A DNA stretch of 64,000 nucleotides from positions 1 to 64,000 of the forward strand of contig QZKS01000047.1 of the NCBI GenBank assembly GCA_003599865.1, given 5' to 3'. Made by a program: the position numbers and the translations under genes. How positions within the stretch are numbered: position 1 is the first letter of the stretch; each line of letters starts with the position of its first letter. The notes under the pieces are model-generated. The model saw only the letters and a list, made by a program, of their open reading frames with translations. It was not told the origin of the DNA and made no database searches. The DNA comes from Desulfobacteraceae bacterium. Its GTDB lineage: Bacteria; Desulfobacterota; Desulfobacteria; Desulfobacterales; SURF-7. This document shows, piece by piece, positions 10,779 through 21,124 of the stretch.

Positions 10779-11311
10779 TACACAGCCCTCCCCAAAATTT
10801 TCTGACCGATTTGCGCTGCAAATGAATCCACCTCTTTCTGCAAGGACATTCTGACCGCTTCCGTATCGGTGACTATTTTCTTCCGAATCTCTATCAGGTC
10901 TGCCTGCGCTTTTACTGTAATTTCCTCAATCACCTTTTTTTCTTTTTCCTCAGCAACTTGAACAATAGCATCCTTTTCCGCCAGTCCTTTTGTCCTGGCA
11001 TCTTTAATCCCGGCGCTATATGCCTGATCTTTTTCAAGCGCATTCTTATTCAGCCCATCAATTCGCCCTTCAAGCCCTTCAACCTTGTTCTTTCGTTCCG
11101 CAACGATCTTTCGGATCGGTTTATAGAGAATGATATTCAGAACCCAAATGAGAAAAATAAAATTAACCACTTGAATAATAACCGATGAATCCGGAATAAC
11201 CTGTATTCCAGCTGCATAGGCCGTTGAAGCGCCTGCAAACAGAAAAGCAGTACCGGCGATTCCTCTCTTTAGCACCGAACTGCAATTCCTGGCAATACCA
11301 GAATATTTCAT
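10778..11311 (-). CDS. atpF': ATP synthase subunit b'
   Basis: Second b-type peripheral-stalk subunit; paired b and b' genes are known in many deltaproteobacteria, cyanobacteria and plastids. The 177 residues have a signal-like N-terminus (TAFLFAGASTAYAA) followed by a membrane helix (IQVVNFIFLIWVLNIILY) and a long charged helix (KIVAERKNKVEGLEGR). It is the first gene of the atp operon, and its stop codon overlaps the start of atpF by one base. Confidence 0.92.
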   Translation of the reverse strand: MKYSGIARNCSSVLKRGIAGTAFLFAGASTAYAAGIQVIPDSSVIIQVVNFIFLIWVLNIILYKPIRKIVAERKNKVEGLEGRIDGLNKNALEKDQAYSAGIKDARTKGLAEKDAIVQVAEEKEKKVIEEITVKAQADLIEIRKKIVTDTEAVRMSLQKEVDSFAAQIGQKILGRAV

Positions 11312-11341
11312 TGAAAAGCCTCCACCATCAACGTCAGAATT

Positions 11342-11347
11342 ATTATA
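11342..11347 (-). promoter_or_regulatory. Possible -10 element upstream of the atp operon
   Basis: A perfect TATAAT lies on the minus strand about 30 nt upstream of the b' start codon, in the 118-nt gap after the bactofilin gene. No good -35 hexamer stands 16-18 bp away, so the promoter call is tentative. Confidence 0.3.
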
Positions 11348-11429
11348 AATTTCGATATTTTAAACAAAATAAGCAGCGGATTACGCCCTATTCTCAAAGG
11401 AGTGATCTACCATTTGAATAATGTGTTTG

Positions 11430-11858
11430 TCAAAGGTTTTTTGGAAAATTTTTTATTTTCGAATCACCCGCTTCAATAACGTCAGATGCAGGACTCTTAC
11501 CGGTAATGGGTCTTGGAATTGCCTTCATTGCACAGTTGCCGTTAAATTTAACACCCGCATCAATAGAGATCACCGGAGCCTGAATATCACCAATCACACT
11601 TCCCGGCGGATATACCTCAATCCGGTCTTTTGCATCAATCACACCATTGACCTGCCCCATGATGATGGCAACATCCACATCAATGTCTGCGTCAATGACT
11701 GCCTTTTCACCGACAATAACCGTCCCGCCGTCACTTTGGATTTTGCCTTTTACCCTGCCATCCAGACGGATAGTCCCCTTGAATTGAATCACGCCTTCGA
11801 TAGTTGCTTCCGCTCCCAGAAAAGTTGTGATCGAGTCTGCTTTTTGTTTTTTTCCCAT
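11430..11858 (-). CDS. Bactofilin
   Basis: Polymerising cytoskeletal protein of the bactofilin family, often tied to cell shape and peptidoglycan synthesis. The body (about residues 12-110) is a run of short beta-strand repeats with conserved G and V/I (FKGTIRLDGRVKGKI, GTVIVGEKAVIDADI), as expected for a beta-helix. I chose the start at 11858 because AGGAGG stands just upstream; an in-frame ATG at 11894 lacks such a site. It follows rodA in the cell-shape operon. Confidence 0.92.
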   Translation of the reverse strand: MGKKQKADSITTFLGAEATIEGVIQFKGTIRLDGRVKGKIQSDGGTVIVGEKAVIDADIDVDVAIIMGQVNGVIDAKDRIEVYPPGSVIGDIQAPVISIDAGVKFNGNCAMKAIPRPITGKSPASDVIEAGDSKIKNFPKNL

Positions 11859-11926
11859 ATGTCCTCCTAACCTTATTACGCCAGAGCCAACCAATTATAG
11901 AAAGAAATCGAGTTTCCCCCAACTAT

Positions 11927-13033
11927 CTATTCCACCATAAAGCGACGCATACTGATGTTCATCAAAATTCCGATACCGATCAATGAAGTCACTACCGAAG
12001 AACCTCCATAGCTGATCAGGGGTAAGGTTACACCGACAACCGGCATCAACCCCATAACCATGCCGATATTGATGAACACCTGCCAAAAAATCATGGCCGT
12101 AACCCCCACAGCCAGTATCGTTCCGAATGTATCCCTGCAGCCGTGGGCAATATTCAATCCCCAGATCAGAAGAAACAGATATAATATTAAAATAATCGCT
12201 GTTCCGGTAAACCCCCATTCCTCAGCTAAAACCGACAGGATGAAATCCGTATGCTGTTCCGGCAAAAATGATAACGCATTCTGTGTTCCTTTTAAAAAGC
12301 CCTTTCCAAAAAGCATCCCCGATCCAATAGCGATTTTTGACTGTATAATATGGTAACCTGCTCCCAATGGATCTCGATCCGGATCCAGAAAGGTCAGGAT
12401 ACGCTGTTTCTGATATCCTTTCAGAAAAAAAAACCAGGCCAGAGAAACCAGAATAGCCCCTGACCCGATCAGCCAAGCCATTGATCTTCGTTCTATTTTT
12501 ACATAAACAGTTATAGATGATGCAATCAAAACAATCAAGAGTGCAGTACCCAGGTCAGGCTGTTTCACAATCAGCAAAAAAGGAATCACCACGATAAACA
12601 TCGGCACCAGAAGCTCTTTGAGTGTAAAGCCCCTGATGCTTGCCCGTTTTGAATAATATTTTGCCAGTATGATAATCACACTGATTTTTACCAGTTCAGA
12701 GGGCTGAAGTGTCAACGGGCCCATAGCAAGCCATCTTCTTGATCCCGCGACATGTTTTCCGTAGAGTAAAACACAGATCAGAAGAATGATGCTGACAAGG
12801 TAAATGCCGCCCCCCCACTGATCCAGATTTCTGTAATTAAAAATAAAGGTGCATACCATGGCAGCCAATCCAATTGCAAACCAGATCATCTGCTTCACGT
12901 GCAAGTCGTTTTGAGTGGTAATATCATCCGCGTTCACCGCGCTGTAAATCAACGCAAACCCAATGACTCCGATCATCAGTGTCAGTCCGATCAACCACCA
13001 GTCAAAATATTGAATCAGCCTTCTGTCAAACAT
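11927..13033 (-). CDS. rodA: Rod-shape peptidoglycan glycosyltransferase RodA
   Basis: SEDS-family integral membrane glycosyltransferase that polymerises lipid II with PBP2 during elongation. The 368-residue protein has about ten membrane helices, and the SEDS-typical segments GSRRWL, PSELVK and the C-terminal LISYGGSS. It starts 4 nt after mrdA, its partner transpeptidase, and lies in the mre operon. Confidence 0.96.
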   Translation of the reverse strand: MFDRRLIQYFDWWLIGLTLMIGVIGFALIYSAVNADDITTQNDLHVKQMIWFAIGLAAMVCTFIFNYRNLDQWGGGIYLVSIILLICVLLYGKHVAGSRRWLAMGPLTLQPSELVKISVIIILAKYYSKRASIRGFTLKELLVPMFIVVIPFLLIVKQPDLGTALLIVLIASSITVYVKIERRSMAWLIGSGAILVSLAWFFFLKGYQKQRILTFLDPDRDPLGAGYHIIQSKIAIGSGMLFGKGFLKGTQNALSFLPEQHTDFILSVLAEEWGFTGTAIILILYLFLLIWGLNIAHGCRDTFGTILAVGVTAMIFWQVFINIGMVMGLMPVVGVTLPLISYGGSSVVTSLIGIGILMNISMRRFMVE

Positions 13034-13037
13034 GCTA

Positions 13038-14924
13038 TTATTCCATTATCAGATTTTGAACTATTGGATCAATTTCACCAATAGTTGTTTGTTTTTTATT
13101 CAATTCCGAATCGACAAGATAGGTTTTTATCATTTCCCGTGCCACCGGACCTGCAGCACTTGATCCATGCTCGCCGTGCTCTATCATTACAGCAACAGCA
13201 ATTTTGGGTTCTGCTGCCGGTGCATAAGCGACAAACCAAGCATGTGGTTTGATAAAATTTTCCTGTTCCTCCCTGTTTTCAGGATCTCCCGCTTTTCGGC
13301 TGGTGATCTGAGCTGTTCCGGTCTTTCCGGCGATATCAAGACCATCAACGCGGGCAATCCATCCAGTTCCACTTCTTATATTGACAACCTCCCAAAGACC
13401 TTTTTTCACGATTTCCATCGTTTTTTGACTTGCCGGAATCACACCGACCTGTTCTTTTTCAAATATTTTTACGATATCTTCCTCAACCGTTTCGATCGAT
13501 TTTACAATCACGGGTTTGAGAAGCATCCCGCCATTTCCGATGGCAGCTGTAAGCGATGCCATTTGGATTGGTGTTGCCAGATTGTATCCCTGTCCGATTG
13601 CCACGGACAAAGTTTCACCCTTTTGCCATGGAATTCCGATTTTCTGTTTTTTCCATAGTGAAGTCGGCACCAGTCCGGATCCTTCGTGGTCGAGATTGAT
13701 ACCGGTCGGAACACCCAGTCCGCAAGCCTTGGCATACCATGCAAGACGGTCAACTCCAAGCCTTTGGCCGACCTGATAAAAAAAAACATCACATGACATG
13801 GCAATCGCATTAACGACATCTACGTTGCCATGTCCTCCCCGCTTCCAGCACCGAAAAACACGATCACCGAATTTATAATATCCCGGACAGAAAAACATTG
13901 TGGTTTCATCAATCACCCCCTCTTCCAGGCCAGCAAGAGCGGTTACAATCTTATAGGTTGAAGCCGGGGGGTACTCCCCTTGAACCGCCTTGTTTTCCAT
14001 GGGCCGCATCGGGTTGTTGATCAATGCCTTCCAGTCTTCATGCGATATGCCGGTAATAAATGAATTCTGATCAAAAGACGGGCTGCTGACCAGAGCAAGA
14101 ATCTGTCCTGTCGATGGATCCATAGCCACCGCTGCGCCGGCAACCCCTTGAAGCAAATTCTCTGTTTTTTCCTGCAAAACATAGTCAATGGTCAGGTAGA
14201 TATTGTGCCCAGGTTCCGCATTTACGGTTTCCAGAACCCTGACAACCTGACCCACCGCATTCACTTCTACCTGACTACCGCCTCGATTCCCGCAAAGATA
14301 GTTTTGATATGACTTTTCAATCCCGAACTTACCGATAAAATCTCCCGGACGGGCGGATTCATATCTACCTGATTTTAACTCAGCAGGACTGATTTGCCCA
14401 AGATATCCCAATAAATGGGAAGCGCTCTGATTGCGGATATAGTATCGCCTTGGCCGGATATCCACGACAACGCCCGGAAGATCAAACATATGAACCTCAA
14501 TTGCAGCCAGAAGCTCACGTCCGATATTGGATTTCAGCAGCACCGGTTTATAGGAGGCCCCCCCTTTTTTACTATTGATAATTTTCATCAATTCTTCCTG
14601 AGGGGTGTTGATATACTGTGCCAGTTTGCCGACCGTTTCTTCCAGTGGCTTTGCATCCCGAACAATAATGCTCAGATCAAACGATGGCCTGTTATCTACC
14701 AGAAGGTTCCGGTTTCTGTCAAAAATGAGCCCCCGCGGCGCATCAATGCTTTGCAGACGGATGCAATTGTTTTCCGAAAGTCTGCTGTATTCCTCCCCTT
14801 CAATAATTTGAAGATAGAATAAACGGATCGCCAGGATGGAAAAAGCTGCGAACAGAAAATACATCAAGCCGTTCAAACGCTGTTTATACCAGTCCGCATC
14901 TGCTGTTTTATAATAGCTTTTCAA
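13038..14924 (-). CDS. mrdA: Penicillin-binding protein 2 (elongation transpeptidase)
   Basis: Class B PBP that cross-links peptidoglycan in the elongasome. The 628 residues have one N-terminal membrane helix (about 20-40), the dimerisation/pedestal domain (APRGLIFDRN near 62), and a transpeptidase domain with the catalytic SxxK as STYK at residues 322-325 and the KTG box (AGKTGTAQ). It lies between mreD and rodA. Confidence 0.96.
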   Translation of the reverse strand: MKSYYKTADADWYKQRLNGLMYFLFAAFSILAIRLFYLQIIEGEEYSRLSENNCIRLQSIDAPRGLIFDRNRNLLVDNRPSFDLSIIVRDAKPLEETVGKLAQYINTPQEELMKIINSKKGGASYKPVLLKSNIGRELLAAIEVHMFDLPGVVVDIRPRRYYIRNQSASHLLGYLGQISPAELKSGRYESARPGDFIGKFGIEKSYQNYLCGNRGGSQVEVNAVGQVVRVLETVNAEPGHNIYLTIDYVLQEKTENLLQGVAGAAVAMDPSTGQILALVSSPSFDQNSFITGISHEDWKALINNPMRPMENKAVQGEYPPASTYKIVTALAGLEEGVIDETTMFFCPGYYKFGDRVFRCWKRGGHGNVDVVNAIAMSCDVFFYQVGQRLGVDRLAWYAKACGLGVPTGINLDHEGSGLVPTSLWKKQKIGIPWQKGETLSVAIGQGYNLATPIQMASLTAAIGNGGMLLKPVIVKSIETVEEDIVKIFEKEQVGVIPASQKTMEIVKKGLWEVVNIRSGTGWIARVDGLDIAGKTGTAQITSRKAGDPENREEQENFIKPHAWFVAYAPAAEPKIAVAVMIEHGEHGSSAAGPVAREMIKTYLVDSELNKKQTTIGEIDPIVQNLIME

Positions 14925-14999
14925 AAATGCACCTATCGAAACAAAAAAACACTTTTCCCCTCATGACGGATTTCTGACAAACCTTACTGCCCGATGCTG

Positions 15000-15530
15000 T
15001 TACGACTTGCCTTCCCTTCTGTGGAAATCCCACTCCTCAAACCAGTTGCTGAACCAGACCTGTGAATAGTCAATTGCAATCAAAAAAAACAGCCCTGTTA
15101 CCGCCGCCCATAAAAGCTGCTTTGGCAGAGTACCGATCAAGAATCCCGGAGCCGGTTGATTTCGATGAAATACCGCCAGTATGATAAAAAAAAGACTGTT
15201 TTCAACCAATACCCCGACCGGCACAATAAAAGGCTTCAACAGTGCACTCCGCGCATGAAGAAACTGTATTGTCCATTTCATGAGAATAAACAAAAGAAAA
15301 TACACAGTGATATAAAAACCAAATGGCCCCCCGGCAATCGAATCCATACAATAGCCATAAAAAATCGTCAGAATAAGCCCCTGAGAGAATGGGCGAAAAA
15401 GCCCCAGGTATAAGACAAACGGGAGAAGGATGTCATAAAAGTCATTGAATATGGTAAAATTCGATAATACAGAGGTTTTAAGGATTATTAACAGAATGCA
15501 GATGCATGAATATACAATATAAGGAATCAC
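15000..15530 (-). CDS. mreD: Rod shape-determining protein MreD
   Basis: Small integral membrane protein of the elongasome. The 176 residues form about five hydrophobic segments with the loop GYCMDSIAGGPFG, typical of MreD. Its start overlaps the mreC stop codon by 4 nt (ATGA), showing translational coupling. MreD is poorly conserved in sequence, so gene order is an important part of the evidence. Confidence 0.9.
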   Translation of the reverse strand: MIPYIVYSCICILLIILKTSVLSNFTIFNDFYDILLPFVLYLGLFRPFSQGLILTIFYGYCMDSIAGGPFGFYITVYFLLFILMKWTIQFLHARSALLKPFIVPVGVLVENSLFFIILAVFHRNQPAPGFLIGTLPKQLLWAAVTGLFFLIAIDYSQVWFSNWFEEWDFHRREGKS

Positions 15531-16360
15531 GGCATTTGAAAATCATTTTGATAGCGTGTTGTAATAACGAGAACCTCCTCCAGTTTTTCAAAATCAACAT
15601 GAGGGGTCACATCAACCTCTTGAAACATTCCGGAGTTGCGGCGAATTACCCCTGATACATAACCGATTCTCAGTCCCTTTGGGTAAACCCCGTCTATTCC
15701 CGACGAAATGACTTCATCACCGACCCGGATATCATCTTTTCGTAACACATAATAGAAAGAACAACTTTCGGAAGCCATCCCCCGGATGATTCCTCTGGCG
15801 CGTGATCGCTGAACCAAGGCATCGACTGCACTGTTTTGATCGATAATCAGCAACACCTTGGCATAATGCGCAGAGGCGGATATAACCTGACCGGTGATCC
15901 CTTCCGGAACGACAACCGGACAGCCTTTTTGAATTCCATCGGCTTCTCCTTTATCAATGATCACTGTTTTAAACCAGGGGGAAGGGTCTCTTCCGACGAC
16001 TTCGGCTGGGACAGTTTGAATCGTTCGGGTCTTTTGAAAGTTTAAAAATTTTCGCAGGCGCTGGTTTGACAGCTCTATTTCAACAAGCTGATGATTCTTT
16101 TCAAGTGCCTGATTCAGCAATTTTTTCAAGGCAACATTTTCTTTCGCTACTGACACGAGATAAAAATAATGCCGCCAGATATCTCTTATAAATTCAATCG
16201 AAGCGGTGACCATATCCTGAAACGGTGCAATCACGGAAATGGGAACACTGCCGATTCCTGCCGTAGTACCCGGATGTCTGTCTGAAACAGAAATCAGAAT
16301 AATGCAGCAGGCAATAAAAAAAACACCGGCAATGGCAAGCACCATTCTTCTTGAAAACAT
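15527..16360 (-). CDS. mreC: Rod shape-determining protein MreC
   Basis: Periplasmic scaffold of the elongasome anchored by one N-terminal helix (about residues 8-26). A coiled coil follows (about 60-105), then the beta-rich MreC core with VVGRDPSPWFKTVIIDKG and GCPVVVPEGITGQV. The length of 277 residues is normal. It begins 4 nt after mreB. Confidence 0.95.
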   Translation of the reverse strand: MFSRRMVLAIAGVFFIACCIILISVSDRHPGTTAGIGSVPISVIAPFQDMVTASIEFIRDIWRHYFYLVSVAKENVALKKLLNQALEKNHQLVEIELSNQRLRKFLNFQKTRTIQTVPAEVVGRDPSPWFKTVIIDKGEADGIQKGCPVVVPEGITGQVISASAHYAKVLLIIDQNSAVDALVQRSRARGIIRGMASESCSFYYVLRKDDIRVGDEVISSGIDGVYPKGLRIGYVSGVIRRNSGMFQEVDVTPHVDFEKLEEVLVITTRYQNDFQMP

Positions 16361-16364
16361 GAAT

Positions 16365-17414
<1,050 letters not shown>

Positions 17415-17471
17415 TCATTTCCGCACGTAAATAAGTGCCTTTAGGTTAATTTATTTTTTGCCTGTATTCTG

Positions 17472-17500
17472 ATTATGCAGTATTTTACATCAATCAGCAA
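17472..17500 (-). promoter_or_regulatory. Promoter candidate of the mreB operon
   Basis: On the minus strand TTGCTG (17495-17500) and CATAAT (17472-17477) are spaced by 17 bp in an AT-rich gap upstream of mreB. Both hexamers are good but not perfect sigma-70 matches. The rest of the 199-nt gap (17409-17607) holds no gene. Confidence 0.45.
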
Positions 17501-17607
17501 CTCGAATGAACAATTTTTTTTGTGAGATTTCAATTATATTTTTATTAAGGCATCGCTACCAAAAATAGATTTTTATTACAAGGGGAAAAATGATTAAATG
17601 GTCGATA

Positions 17608-18714
17608 TTAAATATTTTTCATGACCATATCATGGATTATCGGCCGAAATGCCCGTATCCTGACATTTTCCCGCGTGGGATGTATCCGATTTGTCAGCAA
17701 AATGACATTCACCTCTTTTTCCAGATCCATCCAGAAGGAGGTCCCTGTAAAACCAAGATGGCCTATCGTTTTGGGAGAAAAATAATGGCCGCAGCTTGAA
17801 TCTACAGGATCAGGCGTATCAAATCCCAATACCCTTGCATCTCCTTTGTATTTTGTGAAATATTTCCGGATGGTTTTGGGCGCCAGAATGCCGTTTTCCG
17901 GATGCCCATGAAACAACCCCTGCAACATCAGCAGGAGCCGCCCCACCTCTCTTGCCGTTCCGAACAGGCCGGCATGGCCGTCAATGCCGCCGACAATGAA
18001 AGCATTATCATCATGGACCTCCCCGGTGATAACCTTTTTCCGCCACGGACACTTTTCCGTAGCAGCAAACTGTCCAGGTGTTTCTTGAACCTTTTGTTCC
18101 ATCAGATCCACAAAAAAAAGCTCCTGCAGGCTCGACGGTTCATAAATTTCATCCCGGACAAAATGATCCAGCCGCTTTCCGGAAACGGTTTCGACGATCC
18201 AGCATAGCATCATGAATCCGATATCACTGTACAGGGTCTTTTGACCGGCGGGATTGATCAGTTCTTCCCTGACCAGCAACTCACGGAATTCTTTTTTCCT
18301 GTTGTGTTCGGGTATGGATCTTATCCGTTCAAAATATGGTTTATAAGCCGGCAATCCGGATGTATGACTCAATAGCTGCCGGACTGTTATTCCGGCCGTT
18401 TCCCTGCCCCGGAAACGATCAATGATCTCCCCGAGAGTCTGTTCCAGCGTCAGCTTGTGCTGTTCTTCCAGTTTCATGACAGCCAACGTGGTTGCCAGCG
18501 GTTTGGTCAGGGATGCCAGATCAAACACGGTATTCACCATTATCTGGCTGCCGGAAAAAATATCCGCCTTCCCATAGGCTTCATGAAATAGAATTTCCCT
18601 TTTTTGGGAGACCAGAAGAACCCCACCAGGGAAAACCCCGTCCGTAACGGCGGTCTTCATGATGGCATCAATGGCTTTTATCATATAGCCTGCTTGAATC
18701 CCAACTTGCGTCAT
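17608..18714 (-). CDS. Cytoplasmic serine hydrolase of the class C beta-lactamase family
   Basis: Penicillin-binding-protein-fold serine hydrolase. The catalytic SxxK is SLTK at residues 68-71 and the second motif is Y162-S-D. The 368-residue protein has no signal peptide, so it should act in the cytoplasm. Its start overlaps the ldcA stop by 4 nt (ATGA), which supports this start and suggests the pair works on recycled muropeptides. True beta-lactamase activity is unlikely given its location. The exact substrate is unknown. Confidence 0.85.
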   Translation of the reverse strand: MTQVGIQAGYMIKAIDAIMKTAVTDGVFPGGVLLVSQKREILFHEAYGKADIFSGSQIMVNTVFDLASLTKPLATTLAVMKLEEQHKLTLEQTLGEIIDRFRGRETAGITVRQLLSHTSGLPAYKPYFERIRSIPEHNRKKEFRELLVREELINPAGQKTLYSDIGFMMLCWIVETVSGKRLDHFVRDEIYEPSSLQELFFVDLMEQKVQETPGQFAATEKCPWRKKVITGEVHDDNAFIVGGIDGHAGLFGTAREVGRLLLMLQGLFHGHPENGILAPKTIRKYFTKYKGDARVLGFDTPDPVDSSCGHYFSPKTIGHLGFTGTSFWMDLEKEVNVILLTNRIHPTRENVRIRAFRPIIHDMVMKNI

Positions 18715-19628
18715 CGCACAGCAGGAGAGTGGTAGATCAGCATATGGTTGTCCGCGTCCAGGGTGGCCTTCAATCCGACCGGAAAGGTAATATTGGTTGC
18801 CCCATGTCCGATTTCAAATCCGGCCAGTACCGGGTAATCATACTCCTTAAAAAGCCTTTCCACAATACGATAAATGCCTTCCAATGTCCCGCAGTTTTCA
18901 AAAGAACCAAGGACAAGGCCTGACAATCCCTTGAAACAGCCGGCCAGTTTCATCTGAATCAGCATTCTGTCGATTTTATAATGGGGCTCCCCGACATCTT
19001 CCAATACCAGAATATGCCCGTTCAGGTCGGGTTCAAACGGGGTTCCGACCAGGTGGCAAAGTGTTGCCAGATTTCCTCCGGTAACGGTTCCGGCCCGCAC
19101 ACCGGATTTGAGCGTCAAACCCTTGCCGGGCTTGATGATCAGCTTCCGATTGGACGTCAGAGCTTTGTACATTGCATCCCTGGACTCTGTGTTTGCATCT
19201 GCCAGGCTTGTGATCATGGGCCCGTGAAAACCGATCAGGCCGCATCGGGTTTGGAAGGTTGTCAATATAGCTGTAATATCGCTGAACCCCAAAAAAATCT
19301 TCCGGCTTTCCCGGATGGTTTTATAATCCAGCAGTGACAGAATTCGAACGGAACCGAATCCCCCCCGGGCACATATCACGGCTTTAATGGAAGGTTCCAG
19401 AAAAAGGTGATTCAAAATTTGGGCCCGATGCTCGTCCGACCCGGCCAGATAATCCTCCTTTTCGAACAATCCCTTTGGTGTAAAAACCTTGAATCCCATC
19501 TGTTCAACCACGGAAATGCCGCGATGCAGCTTCATGTGATCAAAAGCACCTGCCGGTGCGACAATGCCGATTGTATCTCCCGGCCGCAGCGCAGCAGGGT
19601 ACATTATTTTGGTTTCCGTATTTTCCAT
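18711..19628 (-). CDS. ldcA: LD-carboxypeptidase (peptidase family S66)
   Basis: Cytoplasmic serine peptidase that removes the terminal D-alanine of tetrapeptides during murein recycling. The segment GDTIGIVAPAG opens the fold, the nucleophile region is GFSDIT, and the later VLEDVGEP and GHGATNITFPVG segments fit the catalytic glutamate and histidine of the family. I chose 19628 as start (about 305 residues); an in-frame ATG at 19664 is possible, and neither has a strong ribosome-binding site. It overlaps the downstream serine hydrolase gene. Confidence 0.9.
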   Translation of the reverse strand: MENTETKIMYPAALRPGDTIGIVAPAGAFDHMKLHRGISVVEQMGFKVFTPKGLFEKEDYLAGSDEHRAQILNHLFLEPSIKAVICARGGFGSVRILSLLDYKTIRESRKIFLGFSDITAILTTFQTRCGLIGFHGPMITSLADANTESRDAMYKALTSNRKLIIKPGKGLTLKSGVRAGTVTGGNLATLCHLVGTPFEPDLNGHILVLEDVGEPHYKIDRMLIQMKLAGCFKGLSGLVLGSFENCGTLEGIYRIVERLFKEYDYPVLAGFEIGHGATNITFPVGLKATLDADNHMLIYHSPAVR

Positions 19629-19664
19629 ATACTGTCGGATGTTCCGTATAAAATCGAAACGCAA

Positions 19665-19934
19665 TCAAAAAGACCCATGCCAATCAAAAAAGCAGACTGC
19701 TCTATGGATCTATAAACAATTACAGGGAATGTCCATCCTGAAATGTTTTCCCCTGCATTAAAAAACAAAACCATTGAAAAATCAAACGGAATCCTGCCGG
19801 AAAACTCAATCAGCAGGAACAAGACTTGAACAGAAAAGCACGGATCTCCGCCTTGTGAAAAGTTGAAGATCAATGACTTGCATAAACCGGACAGGGTCTG
19901 AAAAAAAGTAATTTTTATTTCACAAATGAAAACC
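19665..19934. other. Intergenic region without a recognisable gene
   Basis: About 270 bp between ldcA and the tRNA-Pro promoter. Reading frames exist on the minus strand but show no family signature or convincing ribosome-binding site. No repeat or terminator with a T-run is evident. Confidence 0.5.
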
Positions 19935-19963
19935 TTGACATCCATACCGGCTGTTGATATTTA
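19935..19963 (+). promoter_or_regulatory. Promoter of the tRNA-Pro gene
   Basis: TTGACA (19935-19940) and TATTTA (19958-19963) are separated by 17 bp. The tRNA begins 13 nt after the -10 element, so transcription would start a few bases before the mature 5' end. The perfect -35 and the spacing make this a good sigma-70 promoter. Confidence 0.65.
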
Positions 19964-19976
19964 GAGGTGCTTGTGT

Positions 19977-20053
19977 CGGGGCGTGGCGCAGTCTGGTAGC
20001 GCACTTGAATGGGGTTCAAGGGGTCGGAAGTTCAAATCTTCTCGCCCCGACCA
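19977..20053 (+). tRNA. tRNA-Pro (anticodon GGG)
   Basis: A complete 77-nt cloverleaf. The acceptor stem CGGGGCG pairs with CGCCCCG (20043-20049), the anticodon stem CTTGA/TCAAG encloses the loop ATGGGGT with anticodon GGG, and the T-arm carries GGAAG TTCAAAT CTTCT. The discriminator A is followed by an encoded CCA end. It reads proline codons CCC and CCU. Confidence 0.96.
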
Positions 20054-20065
20054 ATTAAAAACAAG

Positions 20066-20095
20066 GGTTTACGAATATTTCGTAAGCCTTTTTTT
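20066..20095 (+). terminator. Rho-independent terminator of tRNA-Pro
   Basis: The stem GGTTTACGAA (20066-20075) pairs with TTCGTAAGCC (20079-20088) through one G-U pair around a 3-nt loop, and seven T follow. It begins 12 nt after the CCA end of the tRNA. Confidence 0.85.
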
Positions 20096-20132
20096 ATGCC
20101 GGTAATCCACATAGGACAAGATCGGGATACAG

Positions 20133-21080
20133 ATGTTCTTTCTGCTGAAGCTATCCATGACCCGCGGTATGGCAAAGGGATGGAACGGGTTTGTCTGGAT
20201 GCTGAAGATCCTTGTACCCATTTCTTTTTTAACGTCCCTGCTTGCCTGGTCCGGCTGGATATACAGGCTGGATTTTATATTGGAGCCGGTTATGGGACTG
20301 ATCGGCCTTCCTGCCGTTGCCGCCCTTCCTCTTTTTGCCGGATTGCTGACCGGAATTTACGGTGCCATCGCCGCCATGGCCCTCCTGCCGATGACCGTAG
20401 ACCAGATGACACTGGTTGCGATTTTCCTGCTCATCTCCCACAATCTGATTCAGGAAAGCATGATACAAAGTCAATCCGGACTCTCCTTTCTTAAGGCCAC
20501 GACCTTCCGTCTGATTGCCTCAATCGTAACAGTGATGGCAGCTTCCTGTTTTATGGACCCGGAATCAAGCGTTGCAGTCATTTTAGCAACCGCCCCGGTG
20601 CCGACGCATGAACCGTTTCTCTCGATGCTGAATACCTGGCTATTAACCACCCTGGTTCTTTCCGGAAAAATACTGGCCATTATCATGACCCTCATGATGG
20701 TTCTTGAAATCATGAAAAGTTACCACCTGATCGATCGTATCGTCCGGATGATGTCTCTTGTTTTAAAAACACTCGGTCTCGGCAAGCAATCCGGCTTTCT
20801 CTGGCTCACCGCCGCTGCATTTGGATTGACCTACGGTGCGGCGGTCATTGTGGAAGAAGTTAAGGAAGGAAATCTTTCTAAAGATGAACTGGAACGCCTC
20901 CACCTTTCCATTGGCATCAATCACGCGATGATCGAAGATCCGGCCCTTTTCCTGTCATTGGGACTCAGCCCTTTCTGGTTGTGGGGACCGAGACTGGCAA
21001 CCGCCATCCTGGCTGTTCAGCTGCTGATCATCACCCGGCGGTTGATTCCCTTTTCAAAGTTTTTCATCTCCCGGAGATGA
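20133..21080 (+). CDS. Membrane protein with nucleoside-recognition (Gate) domain
   Basis: A 315-residue integral membrane protein with about eight hydrophobic helices and two related halves, as in the Gate/nucleoside-recognition family that includes spore maturation proteins and parts of FeoB and transporters. Typical segments are the glycine-rich helices PLFAGLLTGIYGAIAAMALLP and LISHNLIQESMI in the first half, and GLTYGAAVIVEE in the second. It stands alone between the tRNA and a convergent operon. The transported solute is unknown. Confidence 0.75.
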   Translation: MFFLLKLSMTRGMAKGWNGFVWMLKILVPISFLTSLLAWSGWIYRLDFILEPVMGLIGLPAVAALPLFAGLLTGIYGAIAAMALLPMTVDQMTLVAIFLLISHNLIQESMIQSQSGLSFLKATTFRLIASIVTVMAASCFMDPESSVAVILATAPVPTHEPFLSMLNTWLLTTLVLSGKILAIIMTLMMVLEIMKSYHLIDRIVRMMSLVLKTLGLGKQSGFLWLTAAAFGLTYGAAVIVEEVKEGNLSKDELERLHLSIGINHAMIEDPALFLSLGLSPFWLWGPRLATAILAVQLLIITRRLIPFSKFFISRR

Positions 21081-21124
21081 ATGAAAGCCACTGATATCGA
21101 AAGAGACGAACCGGACGGATAAGC